A stretch of 64,000 bases of DNA, taken from positions 1 through 64,000 of the forward strand of contig CALKYE010000008.1 in NCBI GenBank assembly GCA_938003765.1. Reading direction: 5' to 3'. This document shows, in pieces, positions 1 through 9,014 of the stretch. Every line of letters begins with the position of its first letter. Position 1 is the first letter of the stretch. Position numbers and translations under genes: made by a program. A model generated the notes under the pieces. That model worked only from the letters and a program-made list of their open reading frames with translations. It searched no databases and had not been told where the DNA came from. Source of the stretch: an uncultured Planctomycetia bacterium. GTDB lineage: Bacteria > Planctomycetota > UBA1135 > GCA-002686595.

Positions 1-319
1 CAGCTCGACTTCGCCTGAGCTGCACGCACGCACCCGCAGGGCACGTCGCTGACCTGCAACGCGCGTCGTCGAGCAGGCGCTCGCTCGCGTCCGAAGTGCG
101 CGAACCAAGCTCTCGGCGCGCTTGGGCGCGGAAGTGCGCCGAATGACTTCTTCAACGGGCTCCAAGAACCGCGCTGCGCTCATTGGCTCCTTGACGGATC
201 GGCGACACGCGGCGAGCCTCCTTCTTGCGGTCGACGACGACCATCTCCGGCGGAGGCCCTCCGCTCGAGGTTCTTATCCGCGGGCTCGCACACCCAGACT
301 TGCGCAACACGAGAGTTCC

Positions 320-3016
320 ATGACGGACACCTCCCAATCGCCTCGACCTCTCCCGACGCGCTTGCTTCACCGCTCAGCGTTGTTGATCGCGGGAGTCATC
401 GGATGCGCGGGAGTCTCGAGAGCGCAGGACTTCGATTGGAAATCCGGTTTCGGCAGCGGCTCTCCGACGCATCCGATCAGTGCGTTCGCCGTGACCGATG
501 ACCCCTCCGGCGCGGGACAGCTGGTGTACGCGGCCGGCGCATTCACTGCGATCGGCGGCGTGCGCGCGGCGCGAATCGCACGCTGGGACGGAATCGCCTG
601 GAGCGCGCTGGGCGACGGACTCAACTCGTCGTTCGGAGGCGCCAACGCGGTCGAGTTCTTCCAGGGAGATCTGTACGTCGGCGGGGACTTCGACGCGGCA
701 GGGAGCCCGCCGGCGAGCCGCTTGGCGCGCTGGAGCTCCGGTGCGTGGTCAGCAGTCCAGGGAGCGTTCGGTGAGGGCGTGAATGGCAGTGTGTCCGCGC
801 TCGAGACCTTCGATGACGGCAGCGGTCCAGCTCTGTACGTGGCGGGCGTCTTCACCATCGCCGGGGGCATGCCCGCGCTGAATGTTGCGCGCTGGGACGG
901 GAGCGAGTGGAGCAGTCTGGGTGCGGGTCTGAACGGCGCCTGCAACGCGCTGGCCGTGCACGATGACGGGAGCGGTCCAAAGCTCTACGTGGGCGGGCGC
1001 TTCACGTTGTCGGGCGCGACCGTCGTGAACAGTGTCGCGAGGTGGGATGGAACGGGTTGGCAACCCGTCGGCAGCGGTCTCGGCGGAGAGCCGGGTTCGG
1101 TGGCGAGCTTCGAGCTCTACGACGACGGCAGCGGCGAGCGGCTGATCGCGGGCGGTTCGTTCAATCTGGCCAGCGGCGCACCGCACAACTACCTGGCGGC
1201 GTGGGACGGCGCGAGTTGGCAGCCGGTCGGCGGTGGAGTCGGCTGGCCGGTGAGGGGGCTCGACGTCTTCGACGATGGCGGCGGCGAGCAGCTCTACGTC
1301 GGCTTCTACGACATCGGCTCGATGCCGCCGGCCGATCCCGTCATTCGCTGGAACGGCTCGAGTTGGTCGACCTTGACCGGCATCTCCGGTCGAGTGAGGG
1401 TGATCGATCACGTCGACTTCGGGTCTCACGGCGGACGCAAGCTGCTCGTCGGAGGCGAGTGCAGCGTGGCAGCGGCGCCGCCCAACAGCCCCAGCGACTA
1501 CGCGCGGAACGCGCTCACATGGGACACCTCCGGCTGGGCGCCGGTCGCCGAGCCCGGCTCGCCACCGAACGCCACGGTGCTGGCGCTGGAGGTGTACGAC
1601 GACGGCGCTGGCAGTGCGCTGTACGCCGCTGGTGAGTTCACCGCCGTGGGCGACCTGGCGGCTAGTCGCATCGCGCGCTGGAGCGGCGCGAGCTGGTCGC
1701 AGTTGGGGCAAGGCCTCAACGGCAATGTCAACGCACTCGAGACGTACGACGACGGCGGCGGCGCCCGGCTGTTCGCGGGCGGTGCGTTCACCTCCGCTGG
1801 CGGATCTCCCGCGGCGGCCATCGCGAGTTGGAACGGCGCGACGTGGAGCGTGCTGGGATCGGGGATCCCTGGTCAGGTCTACGACACGGTCGTGTTCGAC
1901 GCTGGCGCCGGACCCGAGCTGTGCGTCGGCGGAAACTTCATGACGGCCGGCGGCGTCGCGGCGCGCGGAGTCGCGCGCTGGAACGGCTCGAGCTGGTCCG
2001 CCTTCGGCGCCGGCCTCACGGGCGGAGTGCGTGCGCTCGCCGTCCACGACGATGGCGGTGGAGCGCGGCTGTACGCGGGCGGCTCGTTCACGGCATCGGG
2101 TGCGACCTCGCTCTCGCGCATCGCACGTTGGACGGGCAGCGCCTGGGAGGGACTCGGCGGCGGCGTCGACGACACGGTTTGGGACCTGTGCTCCTTCGAC
2201 GACGGGAGCGGCCCGACGCTCTACGCGGGCGGTCTCCTGAAGTTCGCCGACGGAATCCTGGTCAATCACCTCGCGAAGTGGCGGGGCGGCGCTTGGAGCG
2301 CCGTGGCCGGTTCGTCGCTCAATCAGCGCGTGCGCGCGTTGACCGTGTTCGACGAGGGCGCAGGTCCGCATCTGTACGTCGGCGGCTGGTTCTCGACCCC
2401 GGTCTTGGGGCTCGGACGTCTGGAGGGCTCGCAGCTCGTCGCGCTGCGCCAAGGCGTCAATGGCCAGGTCGACGCGCTCGCCGAGTTCGACGACGGTCGC
2501 TCCACTCGAGCGGCGCTCTACCCAGGCGGCGAGTTCACCTGCATCGGCTTCTCCTCCACCAATCTCGCGCGCTGGGGGAACGGAAGCGTGCCCGCGCCGT
2601 CGAGCTACTGCACGGCGGGAACGACCAGCAATGGTTGCAGCGTCACGCTGTCCTCGTCCGGAGAACCGCGCCGCGGCGCGAGCGACGGTTTCGACGTGGT
2701 CGGCGCCGCCGTGGACGGCGGCCGCACGGGACTGTTCTTCTTCGGCGGCTTGCCTCACGCCGCGCCCTGGGGCAGCGGCACGAGCTTCCTGTGCGTGTCG
2801 GCCGTTAGCGCTCGCACGTCGCTCCAGTCGAGCGGAGGAACGCCGGGCGCGTGCGACGGGAACTTCTCGCTCGACTTCAACGCGTGGATGTTCGAGCACC
2901 CGTACGGCGCGCCCGCGGTGGGCGCCCAGGTCTACATGCAGGCCTGGTTCCGCGACCCGCAGTCGTCGAAAGGTTCGAGTCTTTCGAACGGACTGGCGTT
3001 CGAAGTCGGCCTCTGA
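320..3016 (+). CDS. Secreted repeat (propeller-like) protein with planctomycete C-terminal domain
   Basis: An 898-residue secreted protein. The ATG at 320 is preferred over upstream in-frame codons because it gives a signal peptide: basic start, hydrophobic run near residues 20-35, then A-Q-D after the cleavage site. A GAGAG ribosome-binding stretch lies just before it. The body is more than ten copies of a roughly 60-residue unit with the pattern D-D-G-x-G-x-x-L-Y-x-G-G-x-F, then A-R-W-x-G-x-x-W-S-x-L-G-x-G-L. These alternating beta elements suggest one or two beta-propellers. From about residue 763 (Y-C-T-A-G-T) to the end lies the Cys-containing domain shared with five other proteins in this window, ending with a W-F-R-D-P motif. 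The ligand is unknown. It is probably an extracellular or surface protein. The repeat and the shared domain are seen directly; location and fold are inferred. Confidence 0.85.
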   Translation: MTDTSQSPRPLPTRLLHRSALLIAGVIGCAGVSRAQDFDWKSGFGSGSPTHPISAFAVTDDPSGAGQLVYAAGAFTAIGGVRAARIARWDGIAWSALGDGLNSSFGGANAVEFFQGDLYVGGDFDAAGSPPASRLARWSSGAWSAVQGAFGEGVNGSVSALETFDDGSGPALYVAGVFTIAGGMPALNVARWDGSEWSSLGAGLNGACNALAVHDDGSGPKLYVGGRFTLSGATVVNSVARWDGTGWQPVGSGLGGEPGSVASFELYDDGSGERLIAGGSFNLASGAPHNYLAAWDGASWQPVGGGVGWPVRGLDVFDDGGGEQLYVGFYDIGSMPPADPVIRWNGSSWSTLTGISGRVRVIDHVDFGSHGGRKLLVGGECSVAAAPPNSPSDYARNALTWDTSGWAPVAEPGSPPNATVLALEVYDDGAGSALYAAGEFTAVGDLAASRIARWSGASWSQLGQGLNGNVNALETYDDGGGARLFAGGAFTSAGGSPAAAIASWNGATWSVLGSGIPGQVYDTVVFDAGAGPELCVGGNFMTAGGVAARGVARWNGSSWSAFGAGLTGGVRALAVHDDGGGARLYAGGSFTASGATSLSRIARWTGSAWEGLGGGVDDTVWDLCSFDDGSGPTLYAGGLLKFADGILVNHLAKWRGGAWSAVAGSSLNQRVRALTVFDEGAGPHLYVGGWFSTPVLGLGRLEGSQLVALRQGVNGQVDALAEFDDGRSTRAALYPGGEFTCIGFSSTNLARWGNGSVPAPSSYCTAGTTSNGCSVTLSSSGEPRRGASDGFDVVGAAVDGGRTGLFFFGGLPHAAPWGSGTSFLCVSAVSARTSLQSSGGTPGACDGNFSLDFNAWMFEHPYGAPAVGAQVYMQAWFRDPQSSKGSSLSNGLAFEVGL

Positions 3017-3614
3017 CGCACGCGCTCACCCAACCTCTCCTGCGAGTTCGGCTCCGCAGAGCAAGCATCGCTCTCGCGGCGCGTCGAAGGTCGCGCAGCG
3101 CTCGGCCAGGCGTCGAGAGCTGCGTTCGCTTCGGGCCCGAGCACGTCGAGCGCCGTCGAAGTGCTCTTCACGCAGTAGCACGCATCACGGCCCGATCTCG
3201 CACTCGAGCGCGTTCGAGAGTTGCGCGCCGTTCGGGGGCGCGAAACCCGATGCGCCGCCTTGTGGCTGTGCGCGGACTGACGCGTCCTAGTTGCTGACGC
3301 CTTCGTCGCCTCATTGCGCATCTCACAGACCCCATCATCGAGCGAAGCGCGTCTCTCATCTCGAGCAGGCCACCGAGCCTCCACTCCCTGAGCCGACGCG
3401 CGCGAACAGTTTGAAGTCCCCCGAGCAGCGTGCGCCCCCAACAGCGCCGAGATGCTCGTCGTGCGCGATGGGCGAGGGCGGTCCTATCTGAACGTTCGAG
3501 TCCGCCGCAGCCGTGCGGCGCGGCGCCAACGCGTTGTTGTGGGGCGGAGGCCGAAAGTCGTACCGTCGCCGGCCTCGCGTGGAGTCCTGTCGTGACGAGA
3601 GCGCGGGGCCCGAC
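3017..3614. other. Intergenic region, no supported gene
   Basis: About 600 bases between the repeat protein and the patatin-like gene. Open frames here are Arg/Ser-rich with no family motif and look like chance products of high GC. I see no convincing terminator, RNA gene or repeat. Confidence 0.6.
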
Positions 3615-6359
3615 ATGGAACAACCCAGCTCGCCCGACGACGTTCCCTTCCAGCGCGCGATGGAGTTCGAGCGCCAGGCCAAGTACCGCGAAGCGCGCGA
3701 GCTGCTGACCCAACTGCACGAGCGAACGCCCAACGACGTGCGCGTCGTGCAACGCCTGGCGCGGAACACGTATCGCGACGAAGACCTGTTGCCGGCCAAG
3801 CGCTTCGCCGAAGCGCTCGAGCTGTTGCGCTCGATCGGACTCGACGAGCTTCGGCCGGCGCTCGCGGATGCCTCCGCGACGGCGTCTCGCGTCGAGACGC
3901 TCGGGCTGGCGGGCGCCATCTACAAGCGCATGTGGGAGATCAGCGGCCAGCTCGATCCGCTGCAGCGCTCGCTCGACTACTACCGCCGCGGTTGGGAGCT
4001 CGCGCCCGGCCCGGACGGCTCGTGGTGCGGAGTCAACACGGTCTTCGCGCTCGAAGCGCTCGCGTCGCGCGAACGTCACGTGTTCGCGCGCGACCGCGCG
4101 GCTGACGCTCCGCGCGTCGCGACACCCGAACTCGCGCGCATCGAAGGCGAGCTCGCACGGCTTCGCGCGGCGCTGAAGGCGGCGCTCGACGAACTCCTGG
4201 CCAACTCTCCGCAGAAGGCGGATCACTGGAGCTACTTGACCCTCGCGGAGGTCGAGTTCGGCCTCGAGAACTACACGCGGACGAGAGAGCTCCTCGTGCG
4301 TGGCATCCACGCCGCTCGCGCTTCGAACGACGGCGCGGGCCTCACGCCCACGCAGCTCCAAGTCACGTTCAAGCAGTTCGTGCGCATCGCACGGCTGCGC
4401 GGCGTCGCGACACCCGAGCCGGGCGACCAAGGCGACAACGAGGACGATCCGCGTTGGGCGCCGTGGCGCGCGTTGGAGCCGCTCCTCGGCGAGACGCCCG
4501 ACACGCCCGTCGATCGGCGCGAGCTCGCAGCGGCGCTCAACTGCGCCCGAGGGCGCGTGGGACTGGCGCTGTCCGGCGGCGGGTTCCGTGCGTCGCTGTT
4601 CCACATCGGCGTGCTCGCGCGTCTGGCGGACGTCGACGCGCTCCGCTCGGTCGAGGCGCTCTCGACGGTCTCGGGCGGCTCGATCGTCGGCGCGCTGTAC
4701 TACCTCGAGGTGAAGCACCTGCTCGAGAGCAAGCCGGACTTCGACATCACGCGCGAGGACTACGTCGCGATCGTCGCGCGCGTGCAGGAGCGCTTCCTGA
4801 GCGGCGTGCAGAAGAACCTGCGCACGCGCGTCATCTCGAACTGGCTCAAGACGTCGAAGATGCTCCTGCCGTTCGTCGGCTACACGCGCAGCGCGCGTAT
4901 CGGCGAGCTCTACGAGCGCCACCTGTACTCGCGAGTCGGCCCCGACGCGAAGCCGCTCGGGAGCCTGCGCATGCGCGATCTGTTGATCAAACCTCGCGAG
5001 GCGCGAGCTGCGAACGGCGCCTCCGGATTCAACCTCAAGGAGGACAACTGGCGACGCAACGCGCGAGTTCCGATGCTGCTGCTCAACGCGACCAGCCTGA
5101 ACTCGGGCCACAGTTGGCAGTTCACCGCTCGCACGATGGGCGAGCCGCCCGGACTGGTCGACGAAGAGATCGGCGCCAACCCGCGCCACCGACGCCTCTG
5201 GTACGACCAGGCGCCGCTGCACAAGCGCTTGCCGTGGTCGAAGCCCTCCGCGCACCTGAAAGAGATCTCGCTCGGGCAGGCCGTCGCCGCATCGGCTTGC
5301 GTGCCCGGCCTGTTCGAACCGCTCGAGCTGCGTGGGCTCTACCCCGGACGGTTCGTGCGGCTGGTCGACGGAGGCGTGTACGACAACCTCGGACTGCGCA
5401 CGCTCGTCGATCAGGGCTTCTCGCTGATCCTGTGCAGCGACGCCTCGGGGCAGATGAACGAAGAGCCGCGGCCGGGCGCGGGCGCGCTCGCCGTGCCCTT
5501 GCGCTCGTTCGGGATCATCACCAGCCGCGTGCGCGAGGCTGAGTACGCCAGCCTTCACGCCGCCGTCGAGAACCGCGCGCTGCAGGGCGCGTGCTTCGTC
5601 CATCTGCGCAAGGACCTCGACGCGCCGGCGCTGGACTGGGTCGACTGCGACAATCCCTCCAAACCGCTGAAGCAACCGCACTGCGCGACCGGGTACGGCA
5701 TCGACAAGGGCGTCCAACGCCAACTCTCGGCGATCCGCACGGACCTGGACTCGTTCGGCGAGGTGGAGTCCTTCGCGCTGATGGTCAGCGGCTATCGCAT
5801 GATCGAACGCGAGCTGCAGAAGCTCGACGCCAAGCGCCGCAAGGAAGGGCGACCGGGCCAGTGGGGCGACTTCGACATCCACGCGCCGCGCGGCAAGTGG
5901 ACCTTCCTCGACGCCGATCTGGAGCGGGTGATGAGCTTGCCCGACGGCTCCGGCGACCTGCGTCGCGCTGAACTGGGCCGACAGCTCGCCGCCGGCGCCT
6001 CGTCGGTCGGCAAGCTGTGGCTCGTATCGCCGATGCTGGCGAGGGTCAGCGCCTCGATCGTCGGCGTCGCAGCGTTGGCCGGTTCGATCTGGCTTTGGAA
6101 CAGTCGCGCCTTGCAGACGCCCGAGGTGAACCTCGGCGCGTTCACCTACGAAGCGATCGCGCTGTGGGTCCTCATGACGCTGATCGCAGTGGCCGTGCCC
6201 CTCGCCCGCTGGCTGCGGCCGACCAAGGCCGGCCAAGCGTTCCTGCTCAAGGTGCTGTTCGCCACGGTCGGATGGCTCGTGGCGAACTTCCACCTGGCGT
6301 TCGTGGATCGACCGTACCTGTGGATGACGGGCCTGAGGCGTTGGCGACGGTTGGAGTAG
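3615..6359 (+). CDS. Patatin-like phospholipase with N-terminal TPR/DUF4071-like region and C-terminal membrane segments
   Basis: A 914-residue protein. Residues about 10-290 are helical, TPR-like, and resemble the DUF4071/TRAFs-binding region (F-Q-R-A-M-E-F-E-R-Q-A-K-Y-R-E-A-R-E-L). The patatin/cPLA2-type lipase domain starts near residue 315 with the oxyanion-hole glycines L-S-G-G-G-F-R-A. The nucleophile Ser353 is in V-S-G-G-S, and the catalytic Asp585 is in V-D-G-G-V-Y-D-N. Both catalytic residues are present, so acyl hydrolase activity on phospholipids is expected. Two hydrophobic stretches near residues 805-825 and 840-860 suggest membrane anchoring close to the substrate. The ATG at 3615 is chosen because the extra upstream codons read as Arg-rich nonsense. 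It converges with the ferritin-like gene. No signal peptide is seen, so the lipase domain is probably cytoplasmic. Confidence 0.85.
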   Translation: MEQPSSPDDVPFQRAMEFERQAKYREARELLTQLHERTPNDVRVVQRLARNTYRDEDLLPAKRFAEALELLRSIGLDELRPALADASATASRVETLGLAGAIYKRMWEISGQLDPLQRSLDYYRRGWELAPGPDGSWCGVNTVFALEALASRERHVFARDRAADAPRVATPELARIEGELARLRAALKAALDELLANSPQKADHWSYLTLAEVEFGLENYTRTRELLVRGIHAARASNDGAGLTPTQLQVTFKQFVRIARLRGVATPEPGDQGDNEDDPRWAPWRALEPLLGETPDTPVDRRELAAALNCARGRVGLALSGGGFRASLFHIGVLARLADVDALRSVEALSTVSGGSIVGALYYLEVKHLLESKPDFDITREDYVAIVARVQERFLSGVQKNLRTRVISNWLKTSKMLLPFVGYTRSARIGELYERHLYSRVGPDAKPLGSLRMRDLLIKPREARAANGASGFNLKEDNWRRNARVPMLLLNATSLNSGHSWQFTARTMGEPPGLVDEEIGANPRHRRLWYDQAPLHKRLPWSKPSAHLKEISLGQAVAASACVPGLFEPLELRGLYPGRFVRLVDGGVYDNLGLRTLVDQGFSLILCSDASGQMNEEPRPGAGALAVPLRSFGIITSRVREAEYASLHAAVENRALQGACFVHLRKDLDAPALDWVDCDNPSKPLKQPHCATGYGIDKGVQRQLSAIRTDLDSFGEVESFALMVSGYRMIERELQKLDAKRRKEGRPGQWGDFDIHAPRGKWTFLDADLERVMSLPDGSGDLRRAELGRQLAAGASSVGKLWLVSPMLARVSASIVGVAALAGSIWLWNSRALQTPEVNLGAFTYEAIALWVLMTLIAVAVPLARWLRPTKAGQAFLLKVLFATVGWLVANFHLAFVDRPYLWMTGLRRWRRLE

Positions 6360-6379
6360 CTCGCGCTCGTCGCGCGAGC
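6359..6379. terminator. GC-rich hairpin between convergent genes
   Basis: An inverted repeat GCTCGCG / CGCGAGC (7-bp stem, 7-nt loop) sits directly at the patatin stop codon and before the convergent ferritin-like stop. There is no clear T-run on either strand, so a bidirectional terminator role is only a guess. Confidence 0.3.
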
Positions 6380-6389
6380 GACCTGTGAC

Positions 6390-6878
6390 TCAGCGCACGA
6401 ACTTCCCGATGTCGCCGGGCTTGCGCAGCATCTTGTCGACCTCGCCCTGGTGCTGCTCTTCGAGGCGCAGCATCTCGCGGCAGTACTCCTCGAGCATCAC
6501 CGAGCGGCCTTCGACCAGGTCGAGCAGTTCGCGGTAGAGGTCGAACGTGCGGCTCTCGTGCTCGAGCGACTCGCGCAGGATGTCGCCGATCTCGTGCTGC
6601 TCGGTCTCGAGCAACGGCCCGATGCCCAGCGACGGGTGCTCACCCAGGTGCGTGACGTACTCGCCCGCCTGATGCGCGTGCGCGAGCGACTCCTGGGCCT
6701 GCGCGCGCAGCCAACCGACGATCGGGATGCGGTGGTAGCCGTACACCATCATCGAGTAGTGCGTGTAGCGGACGACTCCCGCCAGCTCCATCTCGAGGAT
6801 GCGGTTGAGCAACTTGACGGTCTTCTTGACGTCGAGGTTGGAGGCCGACTTGACGCGCGTTTCGTTCTTCTTGCCCAT
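6390..6878 (-). CDS. Ferritin-like / bacterioferritin-type protein
   Basis: A 162-residue all-helical protein of normal bacterioferritin length. Carboxylates and histidines fall in the spacing of a ferritin four-helix bundle: E-M-E-L-A-G-V-V-R-Y in helix 1, A-H-A-H-Q-A-G-E-Y in helix 2, E-Q-H-E-I in helix 3 and L-E-E-Q-H-Q-G-E-V in helix 4. This suggests a di-iron site for iron oxidation and storage or protection from peroxide. The ATG at 6878 is supported by a GGAG sequence about 11 bases upstream. Upstream in-frame codons overlap the divergent ada region and do not look like protein. Heme ligation, as in true Bfr, is not established. It is monocistronic and divergent from ada. Confidence 0.8.
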   Translation of the reverse strand: MGKKNETRVKSASNLDVKKTVKLLNRILEMELAGVVRYTHYSMMVYGYHRIPIVGWLRAQAQESLAHAHQAGEYVTHLGEHPSLGIGPLLETEQHEIGDILRESLEHESRTFDLYRELLDLVEGRSVMLEEYCREMLRLEEQHQGEVDKMLRKPGDIGKFVR

Positions 6879-6994
6879 GTTGAGTTGCTCCGGATGCGGG
6901 GTGGAGCCGCGAAGGATACCAACGCTGCAATCCGAATTCGGCGTCGATGCTTCGGTGGCGCCGCTCGACGCGCTCCCCCACACTTGCGCACTCG

Positions 6995-8029
6995 ATGCAG
7001 CTCGACGAGTCCTCCCTGTTCGAGGCGCTGGTGCGCCGCCGCCGCGAGCTCGACGGCGCGTTCTACTTCGGCGTGCGCACGACGGGTGTGTTCTGTCGGC
7101 CGAGCTGCGGAGCGCGTCTGCCGCGGCGCGAGAACGTGTCTTTCTACGCGTCGAGCGACGCAGCGCTCGCGGCCGGATTCCGTCCGTGCAAGCGCTGCCA
7201 TCCGCTCGAGCGCGTCGGCGCCGCGCCCGCGTGGGTCGGCGCGTTGCTCGCGCAGCTCGAGCGATCCGGCGCGCCGCTCACCGCACGCCAGATGTCAGCC
7301 GTCGGCGCTCACCCCGCGCGCGCCGCTCGATGGTTCCAGGAGCATCTCGGCATGAGCTTCCACTCGTTCCAACACTCGTTGCGGTTGGGCGCTTCGATCG
7401 ACGGCTTGCGCTCGGGCGCGAGCGTCGGCGAGGCCGCCGCCACGGCGGGCTTCGACTCGGAGAGCGGCTTTCGCGACGCCTTCCGACGCGCGCTGGGCGA
7501 CAGCCCGACGCGACTGGGCGACGACGTGCGCGTTCTGCGACTGCGGCGACTCGTCACGCCCGTGGGAGACGTGCTGCTCGGCGCGTGCGACGACGGGCTG
7601 TGCCTGCTGGAGTTCCTCGACCGCGACGCGCTCGCTGGACAGTTGGCCGCGATCCGCAAGACGCTCGGGCCGGGGTTGTCGCTCGGTTCGCACCCGCTGC
7701 TCGACCGCGGCGCGCGCGAACTCGAGCGCTACTTCGCCGGCGAGCTCCGCGAGTTCACGACGACGCTGTTCGCGCCGGGCACGCCGTTCGAGCAGCAGGT
7801 CTGGGCCCAGCTCCGCCGCATCCCGTTCGGCGCGACGGTGTCCTACGCGCAGTTGGCGACTGCGATCGGCCGCCCCAGCGCCACGCGCGCCGTCGCCGGC
7901 GCGAACGGCCGCAATCGCATCGCCATCGTGATTCCCTGCCACCGCGTGATCGCCGCGGATGGCGGGCTCGGCGGCTACGCGGGCGGACTGTGGCGCAAGC
8001 AGCGCCTGCTCGAACTCGAATCGCGCTGA
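6995..8029 (+). CDS. ada: Ada: bifunctional methylphosphotriester/O6-alkylguanine-DNA methyltransferase and transcription activator
   Basis: A 344-residue protein with full Ada architecture. The N-terminal zinc domain has Cys34, Cys38, Cys65 and Cys68 with the E. coli Ada spacing; Cys34 is the expected acceptor for methyl groups from phosphotriesters. Next comes an AraC-type helix-turn-helix region (about residues 90-170, with A-A-A-T-A-G-F-D-S-E-S-G-F). The C-terminal O6-methylguanine methyltransferase domain carries the suicide Cys315 in I-P-C-H-R-V-I. In the known system, methylated Ada activates its own gene and other alkylation-repair genes. The ATG at 6995 is chosen because upstream codons add Arg-rich sequence ahead of the conserved start. 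It is divergent from the ferritin-like gene and convergent with the HDOD gene. Confidence 0.93.
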   Translation: MQLDESSLFEALVRRRRELDGAFYFGVRTTGVFCRPSCGARLPRRENVSFYASSDAALAAGFRPCKRCHPLERVGAAPAWVGALLAQLERSGAPLTARQMSAVGAHPARAARWFQEHLGMSFHSFQHSLRLGASIDGLRSGASVGEAAATAGFDSESGFRDAFRRALGDSPTRLGDDVRVLRLRRLVTPVGDVLLGACDDGLCLLEFLDRDALAGQLAAIRKTLGPGLSLGSHPLLDRGARELERYFAGELREFTTTLFAPGTPFEQQVWAQLRRIPFGATVSYAQLATAIGRPSATRAVAGANGRNRIAIVIPCHRVIAADGGLGGYAGGLWRKQRLLELESR

Positions 8030-8042
8030 GCGCGCAGGGCGC

Positions 8043-8891
8043 TCAGGTCAGCTCGAGGATGCGGCGCGCCTTGTCGAGCTCTGCGCGCAACGTCGCCCCC
8101 AGCTCGTCGAGCCGGGACTCGTCGATGTCGCAGCGCGTGAGCGCCTGACTGTTCCAGTCGTACGGCGGCTCGCCGTGTGTGACCCCCACCTTGAGCAGGT
8201 GCACGAACATCTCCGCCACGTGACCGACCTCGGCCATCGCGACGTCGATCTGCGCAATCTGCGGGTGGTGGTGGAAGCGGATGGCGTCGCACAACAGCTC
8301 GGGGAAGTCCCACTTGTCCGCGAGGCGCGCGCCCACTTCGGCGTGGTCCATGCCGAAGACGTCGTGCTCGGCCTCCAGCAGGGTCTTGCCGTTCGCCAGC
8401 GCTTGGCGGAGCTGCTCTTCCTGCTCGTGCGCGAAGCGGCACAGCACCAACTTGCCGATGTTCTCGAGCAGACCGACCGTGTAGGCGCGGTTGCGGTCGA
8501 CCACGCGCGTGCGCGACGCGACCCAGTTCGCTGCGAACGCCGTCGCGATCGACTGCTCCCACAGCTTCAAGGTCGCCTCGGGGTCGGCGAAGCCGTAGTT
8601 GCGGAAGTAGCGGCCCGCGCACGAGGTCAGCACGAGGTTCACCAGCGTCGAGGTGCCGAGCAGGTTTCCGGCCTCGGGCAGCGACGCGATCTCGCGCTTG
8701 AAGCCGTACAGCGCCGAGTTGCACAGCTTGAGCACCTTGGCCGTGACGCCGGCGTCGGTCTGGATCACCTCGACCAGGTCGCGCGGGACGACGTCCTCGC
8801 GCGCAGCGAGCTGCATCACTCGCGTGGCGACCTGCGGCAGCGGTTCGACGCTCTTGATCTCCTCGAGCAGTTCATCCAGCACTTGAGTCAT
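8043..8891 (-). CDS. HDOD domain protein
   Basis: A 282-residue single-domain HDOD protein. Residues about 10-210 match the family pattern: L-P-Q-V-A-T-R-V-M-Q-L, then V-I-Q-T-D-A-G-V-T-A-K-V-L-K-L-C-N-S-A-L-Y-G, and the later H-A-E-V-G-A-R-L-A-D-K-W. HDOD domains are relatives of HD phosphohydrolases and usually act as regulatory scaffolds in signalling or chemotaxis-like pathways, often without catalysis. No attached GGDEF, EAL or receiver domain is present, so the output is unknown. It lies 3' of the DsbD gene on the same strand with a 120-base gap that holds a hairpin. Cotranscription is therefore doubtful. Confidence 0.88.
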   Translation of the reverse strand: MTQVLDELLEEIKSVEPLPQVATRVMQLAAREDVVPRDLVEVIQTDAGVTAKVLKLCNSALYGFKREIASLPEAGNLLGTSTLVNLVLTSCAGRYFRNYGFADPEATLKLWEQSIATAFAANWVASRTRVVDRNRAYTVGLLENIGKLVLCRFAHEQEEQLRQALANGKTLLEAEHDVFGMDHAEVGARLADKWDFPELLCDAIRFHHHPQIAQIDVAMAEVGHVAEMFVHLLKVGVTHGEPPYDWNSQALTRCDIDESRLDELGATLRAELDKARRILELT

Positions 8892-8968
8892 CGCGCTGCC
8901 GCACGCGGAGGGTTGACGCTGCCGAAAGTGGCGACGACGGAGCCGGAGCGGCGAGAAACGTTTTCGGC

Positions 8969-8996
8969 AACGGGGCCCTCCTCCTTGAGGGCCGTT
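8969..8996 (-). terminator. Hairpin downstream of dsbD
   Basis: GGCCCTC (8974-8980) pairs with GAGGGCC (8987-8993) around a 6-nt loop. A further AAC/GTT pairing lies beyond a two-base bulge. It sits between the dsbD stop and the HDOD start. No long T-run follows on the minus strand, so termination is plausible but weakly supported. Confidence 0.35.
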
Positions 8997-9014
8997 CCGC
9001 CGCGGCCAGGCGGC

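Noticed and set aside
1..18. Last codons of a plus-strand gene at the window start
   Set aside because: Only five codons before a TGA; too short to support.
320..2600. CRISPR-like or tandem DNA repeat in the first gene
   Set aside because: The periodicity is at the protein level (about 60 residues), DNA copies differ, and there are no spacers.
3168..6293. Minus-strand frame of 1041 codons opposite the patatin gene
   Set aside because: Arg/Glu/Val-rich, no family motif, and it mirrors a well-supported gene; long antisense frames are normal at this GC content.
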